This document shows positions 36,329 to 45,208 of a stretch of 50,294 nucleotides of DNA, in pieces. Every line of letters starts with the position of its first letter. Position 1 is the first letter of the stretch. Source of the stretch: an uncultured Oscillospiraceae bacterium (GTDB lineage Bacteria > Bacillota > Clostridia > Oscillospirales > Oscillospiraceae). The translations under genes and the position numbers were made by a program. The stretch spans positions 1 through 50,294 of the forward strand of contig CAAEOT010000004.1 in the NCBI GenBank assembly GCA_900757655.1, written 5' to 3'. The notes under the pieces were generated by a model, which was given only the letters and a program-made list of their open reading frames with translations, did no database searches and had not been told where the DNA came from.

Positions 36329-37599
36329 GCATCGTGTGGTATTTTGTTGCACTCGTCGTGCTCATCGCGCTGTCCGCGTTCTTTTCCGCGTCGGAAATGT
36401 CGTATTCGTCGGCCAACCGCCTGCGGCTCGAAAACGCCGCCGAGGACGGCAGCCGCCGCGCGAAGACCGCCGTCGGCATCCTCGACCATTTTGACCGCAC
36501 CCTCAGTGCCATCCTCATCGGCAACAACCTCGTCAACATCGCGGCGTCGTCGCTCGGCTCCGTGATCGTCATCCTGCTCGCGGGCGAGCAGTGGACGTGG
36601 GTGTCCACCGTCGTGCTGACGCTGCTGGTCATCATCTTCGGAGAGACGATGCCGAAGATCGTCGCCAAGCAGAACGCCAACGGCATCGCTCTGCGCAACG
36701 CGTATGTCATCCGCGCGCTGTCGGTCATTCTGTACCCCGTCATCTGGCTCGTCGTCGGGCTCGTGCACCTCATCACGCGCCCCCTGCACGGCGACACCGG
36801 CGACGGTGACCCCGAGGAGGCCGCCTCGCAGGAGCTGCAGTCGATCATCGAGACAGCCGAGGACGAGGACGTGCTCGACGAGGATCGCAGCGAGCTGCTG
36901 CGCTCCGCACTCGACTTTTCCGACATCAGCGCGAGTGAGGCCATGACTGCCCGCGTGGACATGGTTGCCATCGACATCGACGACGACTGGGACGATATCG
37001 TGCGCATCATCGACGATTCGTCGTATTCCCGCCTGCCGGTCTACTCCGGCAGCGTGGACAACATCATCGGATTTTTGTACCTCAACCGCTTTTTCAAGGC
37101 CATGATGGACGGCCGGCCGGACGACCTGCGCGCGCAGCTCATCCCGCCGTGCTTTGTGTACAAGACCACGCGTCTGCCCGACGTGCTGGCAAAGCTCCGC
37201 CGCGAGCAGAAGCACCTCGCCGTCGTCACGGACGAGTTCGGCGGCACGCTCGGCGTCATCACGATGGAGGACGTGCTCGAGGAGCTCGTCGGCGACATCT
37301 GGGACGAGAAGGACGTGGTGGAAAAGGAGGTCGTCGCGCGGCCCGACGGCGGCTATGAGCTCGACGGCGCCATGACGCTCTCGGACTTTCTCGAGCTGCT
37401 CGACTGGCCCGAGGACGCCCTCGACGATGCCGACAGCACCACCGTCGGCGGCTGGACGCTCGAGCGCTTCGGCACGTTCCCAAAGCCGGGCGACAGCTTC
37501 CGGTATGAAAACCTCACCGTCACGGTCCTCGCCATGGACGGCCGCCGCGTCGAGCGTGTGCTCGTGCGGCCCGACCCGCCCGAGGACAGGGACGAATAA
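36325..37599 (+). CDS. CNNM/CBS-domain (HlyC/CorC-type) membrane protein 2
   Basis: 424 residues, same architecture as the upstream gene: ASEMSYSSANRLRLENAA and FGETMPKIVAKQNA in the membrane part, CBS motifs YSRLPVYSGSVDNIIGFLYL and GGTLGVITMEDVLEELVGDI, then the CorC_HlyC domain ending VERVLVRPDPPEDRDE. The 4-nt overlap suggests coupled production of a paralogous pair, perhaps a heterodimer. This is a tandem duplication that has diverged well. Confidence 0.94.
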   Translation: MSIVWYFVALVVLIALSAFFSASEMSYSSANRLRLENAAEDGSRRAKTAVGILDHFDRTLSAILIGNNLVNIAASSLGSVIVILLAGEQWTWVSTVVLTLLVIIFGETMPKIVAKQNANGIALRNAYVIRALSVILYPVIWLVVGLVHLITRPLHGDTGDGDPEEAASQELQSIIETAEDEDVLDEDRSELLRSALDFSDISASEAMTARVDMVAIDIDDDWDDIVRIIDDSSYSRLPVYSGSVDNIIGFLYLNRFFKAMMDGRPDDLRAQLIPPCFVYKTTRLPDVLAKLRREQKHLAVVTDEFGGTLGVITMEDVLEELVGDIWDEKDVVEKEVVARPDGGYELDGAMTLSDFLELLDWPEDALDDADSTTVGGWTLERFGTFPKPGDSFRYENLTVTVLAMDGRRVERVLVRPDPPEDRDE

Positions 37600-37616
37600 C
37601 GCGTTCCGGCCAGGAG

Positions 37617-37655
37617 AATCCGGCCTGTGCAATTTTTGCACGGGCCGGATTTTTG
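37617..37655 (+). terminator. terminator after CNNM/CBS pair
   Basis: Long stem AATCCGGCCTGTGCA / TGCACGGGCCGGATT (one G-U) followed by TTTTG. Confidence 0.93.
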
Positions 37656-37791
37656 CTTTCCTGTGTGAGGCATCTTGTGCCCAGAGTGGGAAAATTTGCC
37701 CAAACGGCGCAAGATGTGGCGGTTTGTATCAGAAATCCGCTAGTGTGTGAAAGTTTTTGCACAGAAACGGATGGAAAGTTTCATTTTTGGC

Positions 37792-37820
37792 TTGATATTT
37801 GCACCTGAGACAGGTATAAT
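37792..37820 (+). promoter_or_regulatory. sigma-A promoter for TAXI-TRAP transporter
   Basis: TTGATA (37792-37797), 17-bp spacer, consensus TATAAT (37815-37820). Confidence 0.9.
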
Positions 37821-37874
37821 GAACACATATTGAATCTTTTCAAGAGGAAAATTTCAAAAAGGAGAGAAACGACT

Positions 37875-38882
37875 ATGAAGTTCAACAAAATCGTGGCGCT
37901 GGCGCTCGCCCTCGTCATGGTGTTTGCGCTGTGCGCCTGCGGCGGCGGCACCGACACCAAAAAGGACGACAGCAATTCCGCTTCCAAGGTCGATACCAGC
38001 ACCGTCTCCGTCGGCGCGGTCGTCATCGCGCGCGACGACGTTCCGACCGATCAAATCTATGCGTTCGTGTCCACCATCTTCAACAACCTCGATGCCATCG
38101 CTGCTCAGCACGGCAAGGGCGCAGAGCTGAACCTCGAGGCTGCCGCCTCGGTCAAGGGCGTACCGTATCACCCCGGTGCTGCCAAGTACTTTGAGGAGAA
38201 GGGCGTCAAGGTTGACGCGGTCAAGGACGGCGCCGGCACCGGCACCGCCGCTGCGCTCAACTTCGGCACCGGCGGCGACACCGGGACGTACTACGGCTTC
38301 GGCAGTGTGCTGGCCAACTACGTTTCCACCAACTCCGACTGCAAGGTCACGGCGCTCACCTCCGGCGGCTCTCAGGCCAACGTTGAGGACCTGACCAACG
38401 GCAACGTCCAGATCGCTTTCGTGCAGAGCGACGTTATGAACTACGCCTACAACGGCCAGCGCCTGTTTGAGAACCCGGTCACCGGCTTCTCCGTCGTTGC
38501 CCAGCTGTATCAGGAGCAGGTCCAGATCGTCACCACCAACCCTGACATTAAGACCGTTGCCGACCTCGCCGGCAAGAAGGTCTCCATCGGCGCAGCCGGC
38601 TCCGGCGTGTACTTCAACGCCATTGACGTGCTCAATGCCTACGACCTCAAGGAGTCTGACATCTCCGCCGTGTACCAGAGCTTCGGCGACAGCGCCGAGA
38701 GCCTGAAGGACGGCAAGATCGACGCCGCGTTCATCGTCGCCGGTGCGCCCACCACGGCCATCACCGACCTCGCCACCGCCGGCAGCGTCTACCTTGTCAG
38801 CCTCGACGACAGCCATGTGCAGTCCCTGCTTTCCGCTTCCCCGTACTACACCGCCGCCACCATCAAGGCCGGCACCTATTGA
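37875..38882 (+). CDS. TAXI-family TRAP solute-binding lipoprotein in circularly permuted order
   Basis: 335 residues; ATG 37875 follows GGAGAG. Lipobox LCAC (Cys22) anchors it outside the cell. In ordinary TAXI proteins the mature chain opens with the GTGGxxGTYY loop and ends with a block containing the FVSTIF-like helix and PYHPGAxKYFxEKG. Here the end block (residues ~39-113: VGAVVIARDDVPTDQ, FVSTIFNNLDAI, VPYHPGAAKYFEEKG) comes first, joined by a Gly/Ala/Asp linker (~114-127) to NFGTGGDTGTYYGFG (129-143). The chain stops at TIKAGTY, just where that block would normally follow. Nothing is lost, only the order changes. The substrate is unknown (family: glutamate and other organic acids). 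Confidence 0.9.
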   Translation: MKFNKIVALALALVMVFALCACGGGTDTKKDDSNSASKVDTSTVSVGAVVIARDDVPTDQIYAFVSTIFNNLDAIAAQHGKGAELNLEAAASVKGVPYHPGAAKYFEEKGVKVDAVKDGAGTGTAAALNFGTGGDTGTYYGFGSVLANYVSTNSDCKVTALTSGGSQANVEDLTNGNVQIAFVQSDVMNYAYNGQRLFENPVTGFSVVAQLYQEQVQIVTTNPDIKTVADLAGKKVSIGAAGSGVYFNAIDVLNAYDLKESDISAVYQSFGDSAESLKDGKIDAAFIVAGAPTTAITDLATAGSVYLVSLDDSHVQSLLSASPYYTAATIKAGTY

Positions 38883-38921
38883 TGCCTGACCCGGTGATGC
38901 GCCGCATCCCGTAAATGTTCG

Positions 38922-38955
38922 CTACGGCGTCAGTACCCCTGACGCCGTAGTTTTT
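38922..38955 (+). terminator. terminator between TAXI protein and TRAP permease genes
   Basis: Perfect 12-bp stem CTACGGCGTCAG / CTGACGCCGTAG, loop TACCC, then T5. No new promoter is evident after it, so the permease probably depends on readthrough. Confidence 0.93.
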
Positions 38956-38987
38956 CCATTCTACCCGGAACGGAGGTTTCCTCTTAT

Positions 38988-41033
38988 ATGTCTGACACCA
39001 AAAAGCCCGCAGCCGCTGCGGAAGCCGCCTCTCTGAAGGAGGATATGGACGCCGTCATGCGCAAGTATGATCGCGAGTCTGCCACCCGCATCTGGGCGGG
39101 CAAACCCAAGATCGTCATTTCCGTCGTCATGGCGCTGTTTTCGGTCTATTGCATCTGGTCGACCCTGTTCAGCACCGCCGCGCTTGAGGTGCGCCTGACG
39201 GCATTCCTTGGTCTGATCATCATCATGGGTTATCTGACCTACCCCGCCAGCAAGAAGCATGTGCATGCCAACCGCCTGCCGTGGTATGACATTGTCATCA
39301 TGGTCATTGGCGCGGCTGCGTTTTTCTACTACTGCTTTAACTACGGTACGCTTATCAAGACGCTCACCAGCGCCGCCAAGATGACGCCGTTTCTCATCGC
39401 CGTCGGCGTGGCCGGCATCCTGACGCTTGCCGAGCTCTGCCGCCGCTGTGTCGGTGTGCCGATCCTTGTGGTCGTCGGTGCGCTGCTCGTGTACACGTTC
39501 GTGAGTATGCTCAAGGGCGGCCAGACGTTTGATCAGGTGCTCGGCCGCGTGATCTACACGCTCTTTTTCGGCACGTCCGGCGTGCTGAGCACGCCCATAC
39601 AGGTGTGCGCGAAGTTCATCGCCGTGTTTATCATCTTTGGCGCGTTTCTGGAGCGCACCGGCATCTCGAGCTTCTTCATTGATCTCGCCAATGCCATCGC
39701 CGGCTGGACCTCCGGCGGCCCGGCCAAGGTCGCGGTCATCTCGTCCGCACTGTGCGGCATGGTGTCCGGCTCCTCCGTCGGCAACACCGTCACCACCGGC
39801 TCCGTTACCATCCCGATGATGAAACGTACCGGCTACAAGCCCGAATTCGCCGGCGCGGTCGAGGCGGCCGCCTCGACCGGCGGTCAGATTATGCCGCCCA
39901 TCATGGGCGCGGCCGCGTTCCTCATGGCCGAATATATGAATGTCACCTACGGTCAGGTCACCCTCTGGGCCATCCTGCCTGCCGTGCTGTATTTCGGCGG
40001 CATCTTCATCTCCGTGCATCTCGAGGCCAAGAAGCTCGGCCTCAAGGGCATCCCGCGTTCGGAGCTGCCACGCTTCAAGTATCTCATGCGCAACGTCTAC
40101 CTGCTGCTGCCGCTTGTGTTTTTGATCTGGGTGGTCACGGCGAACATCCGCTCGCTGCAGTATGCGGCCTCCATCGCTATCCTCATCTCCATCGCCGTGA
40201 GCCTGGTCGGCACGATCCGCGACGCTGCGGCCGAGGTGCATGAGACGAAACGCGGCAGTACCGTCGGCGTCACCGCCAAAAAGACCGGCCTGATGATCCT
40301 CGAGGCGCTCGAGGCCGGCGGCAAGGGCAGCATCACGGTCGCCGTGGCCTGCTCCATGGCCGGCATGATCGCGGGCTGCATCACCGTCACGGGCCTGGCG
40401 TCCAAGCTCATCAGTGGCGTCGTTGCACTGAGCAGCAAGATCCCGAACCCGACGCTCTCGCTGCTGCTGGCGCTGTTTTTGACCATGCTCTGCTGCATCG
40501 TGCTCGGCATGGGCGTGCCCACGACCGCGAACTACTGCATCATGGCCTCCACCTGCGCGCCGATCCTCATCACGCTCGGCATTCCGAAGATCGCGGCGCA
40601 CTTCTTCGTGTTCTATTTCGGCATCGTTGCCGATATCACCCCGCCGGTCGCGCTGGCTGCCTATGCCGGTTCCGCCATCGCCAAGTCCGACCCCATGAAG
40701 ACGGGCATCAATGCGACGAAGCTCGCCATCGCGGCGTTCATCGTGCCGTACATCTTCGCGATGAACCCCTCCATGCTGCTCATGGATCAGGGTGTGCTCG
40801 CCGCCATCCAGGTCATCATCACGTCCTGCCTCGGCATCTTCGGCATCGCCGCCGCGCTCGAGGGCTATGTCGTCGCACGCACACCCTGGTGGCAGCGTAT
40901 CCTGCTCGCCGCCGGCGGCCTGTGCCTGATCGACCCCAGCCTTATGACTGACATTGTCGGTGTTGCGGCGATCGTGATCGTCGTTGTGTTGCAGATCGTC
41001 ATGCGCAAGCGCAGCAAGCCTGTTGCCGCGTAA
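38988..41033 (+). CDS. TRAP transporter fused permease (4TM/12TM, DctQ-DctM fusion)
   Basis: 681 residues. Small DctQ-like membrane part at the N-terminus and a DctM-like large part, the fusion normally paired with TAXI binding proteins. Signature segments: GSSVGNTVTTGSVTIPMMKR, AAASTGGQIMPPIMGAAAFLMAEYMNV (split in the fold), LGMGVPTTANYCIMAS and FGIVADITPPVALAAYAGSAIA. It imports using an ion gradient. GGAGG lies ten bases before ATG. Confidence 0.96.
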   Translation: MSDTKKPAAAAEAASLKEDMDAVMRKYDRESATRIWAGKPKIVISVVMALFSVYCIWSTLFSTAALEVRLTAFLGLIIIMGYLTYPASKKHVHANRLPWYDIVIMVIGAAAFFYYCFNYGTLIKTLTSAAKMTPFLIAVGVAGILTLAELCRRCVGVPILVVVGALLVYTFVSMLKGGQTFDQVLGRVIYTLFFGTSGVLSTPIQVCAKFIAVFIIFGAFLERTGISSFFIDLANAIAGWTSGGPAKVAVISSALCGMVSGSSVGNTVTTGSVTIPMMKRTGYKPEFAGAVEAAASTGGQIMPPIMGAAAFLMAEYMNVTYGQVTLWAILPAVLYFGGIFISVHLEAKKLGLKGIPRSELPRFKYLMRNVYLLLPLVFLIWVVTANIRSLQYAASIAILISIAVSLVGTIRDAAAEVHETKRGSTVGVTAKKTGLMILEALEAGGKGSITVAVACSMAGMIAGCITVTGLASKLISGVVALSSKIPNPTLSLLLALFLTMLCCIVLGMGVPTTANYCIMASTCAPILITLGIPKIAAHFFVFYFGIVADITPPVALAAYAGSAIAKSDPMKTGINATKLAIAAFIVPYIFAMNPSMLLMDQGVLAAIQVIITSCLGIFGIAAALEGYVVARTPWWQRILLAAGGLCLIDPSLMTDIVGVAAIVIVVVLQIVMRKRSKPVAA

Positions 41034-41052
41034 AAAAACCGGAACCTTTCGC

Positions 41053-41091
41053 ACCGATGCACGTCAAATATTTCTGGCGTGCATCTTTTTT
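41053..41091 (+). terminator. terminator after TRAP permease
   Basis: 11-bp stem GATGCACGTCA / TGGCGTGCATC (one G-U), loop AATATTTC, then T6. Confidence 0.92.
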
Positions 41092-41121
41092 GTGCGCTGC
41101 GCGCTGTCCGGCGGGGGGGAC

Positions 41122-41150
41122 TTTACACACACGGGCCGGAGGCGTATAAT
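41122..41150 (+). promoter_or_regulatory. sigma-A promoter for small lipoprotein
   Basis: TTTACA (41122-41127), 17-bp spacer, consensus TATAAT (41145-41150). Confidence 0.88.
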
Positions 41151-41185
41151 ATGCCCATGCAAAGATTCGGAAAGGAGCGATCTGC

Positions 41186-41746
41186 ATGAAACGGAGCATT
41201 CTGGCGCTCGTACTGGCGCTGGCAACGGTACTCGCACTGGCCGCCTGCGGCCGCGGGGACAAGGCCGCCGCGTCTGTCCAGCCGACGGCTGACACGGCAA
41301 AAAAGGCGGAGGACATCACCCTTTGCCCGACGTATGACAACGGCAAGGGCGGCTATTTTTCCGTCACGCTGCCGGCCAGCTGGGGCGACCATTACCTGAC
41401 CGAGTGCGGCGCCAACGACGGCGGCTATTACGTCGGCTTTTACGAAAAGACCGACCACGACAACGGTCTGGGCGGCTTCCTGTTCATGCTTGAGGTCTTT
41501 CCTACCGATTATGACTATACCGAGCTGCCGGAGTATCAGGCAATCTGCGGCCTGACCGTCGACGGCGCAAACTACAACCTCATTGCCGAGCTGCCGACCG
41601 ATGTGCAGTTCGCTAACGAGAACGCCGACCTCTACCGCAGCATGTCCAACGACTTTTCGACCATCCTCAAGAGTCTGACCTTCTCCAAGGGCGTCACGCG
41701 CACGGAGGTCACCGCGCCGGTGCCCTCGACGGGCAGCGGCTCGTGA
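41186..41746 (+). CDS. hypothetical lipoprotein
   Basis: 186 residues. Lipoprotein signal MKRSILALVLALATVLALAA with Cys at position 21, then a short linker and a ~130-residue soluble domain (YFSVTLPASWGDHYL, GGYYVGFYEKTDHDN, GFLFMLEVFP) resembling small secreted domains often found in gut Clostridia. The C-terminal tail is Thr/Ser/Pro-rich. Function unknown. Monocistronic. Confidence 0.88.
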   Translation: MKRSILALVLALATVLALAACGRGDKAAASVQPTADTAKKAEDITLCPTYDNGKGGYFSVTLPASWGDHYLTECGANDGGYYVGFYEKTDHDNGLGGFLFMLEVFPTDYDYTELPEYQAICGLTVDGANYNLIAELPTDVQFANENADLYRSMSNDFSTILKSLTFSKGVTRTEVTAPVPSTGSGS

Positions 41747-41766
41747 AAACGGAATTTTTGAACGGC

Positions 41767-41804
41767 AAAAAGCACCGTCTCCCGATTGGGAGACGGTGCT
41801 TTTT
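41767..41804 (+). terminator. terminator after lipoprotein gene
   Basis: Perfect 12-bp stem GCACCGTCTCCC / GGGAGACGGTGC extended by A/T pairs, loop GATT, then TTTTT. Confidence 0.95.
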
Positions 41805-42196
41805 GCTTTGCGGTGTGCGGGGGAGTTCCTCCGGCGGCACCGGCGGTGCGATGCGTGTCCTAAGCTTTCTCCCCGCGGGAGCAGTTGGCGTGCGCGCTGC
41901 CTTCTCCTTGCCGAGAAGGTGCTGAGCGCAGCGAAGCGGATGCGGTGGAAAGACCACGGTTTTCTCCAGCGGCACCGATAATGCGTCCCGCATCTGACGA
42001 CACTTGGCGTATCGCCGCGCCACCTTCCCCTTTAGGGGAAGGCTTGAAAAGTGCGCAGCGAATCTCACTTCGTAAGGGAAAGATCTCGCCGGAGGCAATG
42101 CCAAATCGCAACCGAGGCGTGCCTTGCCCCATCGGGCTCCCCCGCGGCGCAGAGGCTTTGGGAACGGCGACAACGGTCATGCGGCGCGCCGCCCTT
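41805..42196. repeat. intergenic dispersed repeat, copy C (composite)
   Basis: About 390 bp without a gene. 41826-41859 matches 21616-21650 (TTCCTCCGG(C/T)GGCACCGG...GTGCGTGTC-like). 41956-42046 matches 21612-21712 and carries the hairpin CCTTCCCCT-TT-AGGGGAAGG. 41900-41922 holds another CTTCTCCTTGCCGAGAAGG inverted repeat. The remainder to 42196 shows no structure I can name. Confidence 0.7.
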
Positions 42197-43522
42197 TTAC
42201 CCATCCGTGTCCGGCGGCGTGACCGGCAGGACAAACTCGGCCGAGAAATCATCGCCCACGCGGTGGGTGAAAAACTGGCCGCCGAGCAGCTGCAAGATCG
42301 CTTCGCACGTGCGCAGACCGATGTGGTTGCTCTCCACGCGCGCAAGCTCCCTGCGCGCGCGGTTGGCAAAGCAGATGTGCAGCCGTCCGTTTTCGCACTC
42401 GGCCAGAATGGTCAGGCGCGCGGCGGGGTCGGCGTATTTTTCCATGTTCGACAGGAGGTTATCTGTTACGCGCTTGAGCATCTGCACGTCGGTCGTGACG
42501 GTGCAGGGCGTCGTCAGCGGCATGAGGTTGACATCAAAGCCCCGGGTGCGCAGCTCGGCCGCGCACTCGCCGAGCAGCTGCGCACAGAGGATCTGCGCGT
42601 CGTAGGGCTCGGGGTGCGTCTCCTGTTCACCGCGGCTGAAGACGAGAAAGTACCGGAACATTTCCCCCGTCAGATCCTTGAGCTGATAGGCCTTGTCCCG
42701 GCTGGCGAGCACGTAGCTGCGCAGATCCTCCGGCAGCCGGTCCTGACTCATCTCGAGCAGGTCGAGATAGCCGATGAGCGATGTGAGGGGGTTGCGGATG
42801 TCGTGCGACATGGCGGTGATGAGGTCACTGTTGGCCTGCCAGGCGGTCTGCTCGTTGCGCGTGCGCTCTAAAATCATGTCGCGCATGGTGTTGACGCTGG
42901 CTGCCAGGCGCGCGAGCTCGTCCGTGCCGACGACGGGGATGGTCTGGTTGAGCGCGCCGGCCGCGCCGACGGTCTCCGACAGGCGCGTGACGCGCCGCGT
43001 GAGCCGCCGCGTGAAGCCGATGGCGATACATGAATAGACCACAAAGCCCACCACGAGTGCGCCGAACTGCGTATAGCCGAACAGTCGTGACTCGGAGTAA
43101 TCGCACATGGCGACGCGGCACTCTCCGTCAGCAAACTGCAGGGTATAAAAACTGTAGCCGAGCGCTGCGAGATCGTTTTGCGTCGTATCGTCGAGCAGCT
43201 GGTTTGTGCCCCAGGTGCCGGCCTCATACGGGTCACCCTCCGCCTGATAGACGATGACGCTGGCGTTTTTCTCACTGCGCAGCCACTGCCCGATGGCCAC
43301 CGTGTCGCGCGAGGAGACGCCGTTGCTCTCCACGTACAGCTGCAGGCTGCACGCATGCTGCTGGTTGCGAACCTCGATTGCATCGGCCGACATGTACCAG
43401 TGGTTGATCGTCCACACGCCGAGCCGGTAGCAGCCGAAATAGCACCCGGCGCCCACGGCCAGCGCCGCGAGCAGCACGACGATCATGCGCGCATTGATCG
43501 ATGAGCGCCACTTCTTAATCAA
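42197..43522 (-). CDS. sensor histidine kinase
   Basis: 441 residues. Start TTG (43522-43520) lies seven bases after AAAGGGG and overlaps the response-regulator stop. One membrane segment near residues 13-36, a ~115-residue extracellular sensor region, a second segment (~154-170), HAMP, then HisKA with SHDIRNPLTSL (phosphorylated His241) and HATPase with N-box TDNLLSNMEKY. The usual DxGxG (G1) box is replaced by ANRARRELARVESN, followed by the G2-like HIGLRTCEAI, a degenerate form that I recall in related Firmicutes kinases. It partners the upstream regulator. Signal unknown. Confidence 0.92.
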   Translation of the reverse strand: MIKKWRSSINARMIVVLLAALAVGAGCYFGCYRLGVWTINHWYMSADAIEVRNQQHACSLQLYVESNGVSSRDTVAIGQWLRSEKNASVIVYQAEGDPYEAGTWGTNQLLDDTTQNDLAALGYSFYTLQFADGECRVAMCDYSESRLFGYTQFGALVVGFVVYSCIAIGFTRRLTRRVTRLSETVGAAGALNQTIPVVGTDELARLAASVNTMRDMILERTRNEQTAWQANSDLITAMSHDIRNPLTSLIGYLDLLEMSQDRLPEDLRSYVLASRDKAYQLKDLTGEMFRYFLVFSRGEQETHPEPYDAQILCAQLLGECAAELRTRGFDVNLMPLTTPCTVTTDVQMLKRVTDNLLSNMEKYADPAARLTILAECENGRLHICFANRARRELARVESNHIGLRTCEAILQLLGGQFFTHRVGDDFSAEFVLPVTPPDTDG

Positions 43523-44216
43523 TCTGATACCCCTTTCCCCAGACCGTGCGGATGAGCGTCGGGTTGGCGGGATCGTCCTCGAGCTTCTTGCGCAGCTTGA
43601 GGATGTGCACCATGACGGTGTTGGCAGAGCTGGGCAGGAACTTCTCATGCCAGACGTCCTCATAGAGCTTGCGCGCAGACACGGAAGTGCCGCGGTTGGC
43701 GATCAGGTACTGCAGCAGCTCAAACTCCGTCTTGGTCATCTCGACCGAGCGGCCGTTTTTGCACACGGTGCCTTTGTCGCGGTTGATCTCGAGCGCGTCG
43801 ATGACCGTCGGCGCATCGCCCTTGCCGTGGTAGACGCGGTAGCGCCGGATGAGCGAATCGACCCGCAGGAACAGCTCGTGGTTGGAAAAGGGCTTGATAA
43901 GATAATCGTCGCCGCCGCTGCCGTAGGCGTCGCTCATGTCGGCGGGCTGGGCCTTCGCCGTGAGAAACAGGATCGGCGCGACGCTGTGCTGCCGGATCTC
44001 CGTGCAGGCGGCGACACCGTCCATGCCGGGCATCATGATGTCCAATATAATGAGATCATAGTCCGGCTGCGCGCGTACGAGCTCCACGGCGCGCAGGCCG
44101 TTTTCGGCCTCGTCGACCTCGTAGCCGCGCGACGAGAGCAGGATGTGCAAAATATTGCGGATGTCCGGCTCGTCATCCACGACGAGGATGCGGACGGGGG
44201 TCTCCAGGTTTTCCAT
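43515..44216 (-). CDS. OmpR/PhoB-family response regulator
   Basis: 233 residues. Receiver domain RILVVDDEPDIRN (Asp14, Asp15), phosphoacceptor Asp59 in LIILDIMMPGMDG, Lys in LIKPFSNHEL; C-terminal winged helix with VEMTKTEFELLQYL and TVMVHILKLRKKLE, ending IRTVWGKGYQID. ATG 44216 follows AGAGGTG. VanR-like in layout, but no resistance genes adjoin. Its targets could include the neighbouring surface-protein genes (inference from position only). Confidence 0.95.
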   Translation of the reverse strand: MENLETPVRILVVDDEPDIRNILHILLSSRGYEVDEAENGLRAVELVRAQPDYDLIILDIMMPGMDGVAACTEIRQHSVAPILFLTAKAQPADMSDAYGSGGDDYLIKPFSNHELFLRVDSLIRRYRVYHGKGDAPTVIDALEINRDKGTVCKNGRSVEMTKTEFELLQYLIANRGTSVSARKLYEDVWHEKFLPSSANTVMVHILKLRKKLEDDPANPTLIRTVWGKGYQID

Positions 44217-44307
44217 GGTATCACCTCTGGGGTCTATCCTAACATATCCGGGCCGCCCCCGCACAGGGACTTTGGCCCGCTTTAAGAAAAATTAAGCGGA
44301 TGGGTGC

Positions 44308-44340
44308 AAAAACCGGGGCTGCGAACGGACGCAGCCCCGG
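44308..44340 (-). terminator. terminator after SLH protein A gene
   Basis: Minus strand: perfect 11-bp stem CCGGGGCTGCG / CGCAGCCCCGG, loop TCCGTT, then T5. Confidence 0.94.
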
Positions 44341-44350
44341 AGCGGGTACG

Positions 44351-45172
44351 TTACTGGTGGTAGAGATCGTGGCCGTTCACACTGAACGCCCACTGGCAAA
44401 ACTCCGCCACGATCGTGGCGACCTGCTCGCGCGTGGCGTCGCCCTGCGGGTCGATGTACACAACGCCGTTGATCTCCGCGCCGGAGATGATCATCGACAT
44501 CGCGTGCTGCATGGATGCGCGCGCCCAGGGGGACACCTGATCCCCGTCCGGATACTCCGACAGGTCAGCCAGCGCCCACTGCTGCTTCAGCTTCAAAACG
44601 TTGAAGAAATAGTTCATCATGATGCAGCCGATCTGTTCGCGCGTCACGGGCGCCTCGGGTGAGAAGGTCGTGCCGCTCGTGCCGGACACGACGTCGTTCT
44701 GATAGGCCCAGACGACCGCCTTGCGGTACCAGCTCTGCGTCAGATCGCGAAACGGCGTGCCGCCGCTCACCGCCGGTGCGCCGGAGAGTTCGTAAAGGAT
44801 CCGCACGATCTGCGCGCGCGTCGTCACGCCGTAGGGCGCGAATGTGTGCGTACCGGTGCCGGACATGGCGCCGGTCTTGACACAGTAGGAGATGCCGTCA
44901 TACGACCAGCGGTTCGGATCCACGTCGTAAAACTGCTCATAGGCCCGGATCGGCGGGTCGATATAGGTGTAGCCGTTCCGGCCGCAGCGGCGGCAGGTCC
45001 ACTCGCGCTGCCCGGCCAGAACGCCGCTCGGCTGCACGACGACGGCACCCTGCTGCCAGTCATGGCCGCCATAGTAGTTGACGCAGTCCTCCGGCGTGTA
45101 CGCAGCCGCCGCGGGCATCAGCGCCAGCAGCAGGCACAGCACGAGCGCCGCGGTCAAAAGTCTCTTTTTCAT
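44351..45172 (-). CDS. SLH-domain surface protein A (short)
   Basis: 273 residues. Signal peptide (1-~24, ending AAAAYT), a small Cys module (GHDWQQGAVVV... with CRRC at ~60) and three SLH repeats (about 82-135, 142-195, 205-260), each with the THTFAPYGVTTRAQIV or TFSPEAPVTREQIG pattern. SLH domains bind pyruvylated secondary cell-wall polymers. It looks like protein B without the leucine-rich repeat part: the GHDW module and SLH region align. No promoter lies in the 36-nt gap, so it is co-transcribed with B. Confidence 0.93.
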   Translation of the reverse strand: MKKRLLTAALVLCLLLALMPAAAAYTPEDCVNYYGGHDWQQGAVVVQPSGVLAGQREWTCRRCGRNGYTYIDPPIRAYEQFYDVDPNRWSYDGISYCVKTGAMSGTGTHTFAPYGVTTRAQIVRILYELSGAPAVSGGTPFRDLTQSWYRKAVVWAYQNDVVSGTSGTTFSPEAPVTREQIGCIMMNYFFNVLKLKQQWALADLSEYPDGDQVSPWARASMQHAMSMIISGAEINGVVYIDPQGDATREQVATIVAEFCQWAFSVNGHDLYHQ

Positions 45173-45208
45173 GTTCGTTTTTCCTTCTTTCTATGGTCTT
45201 CCGCCGCC

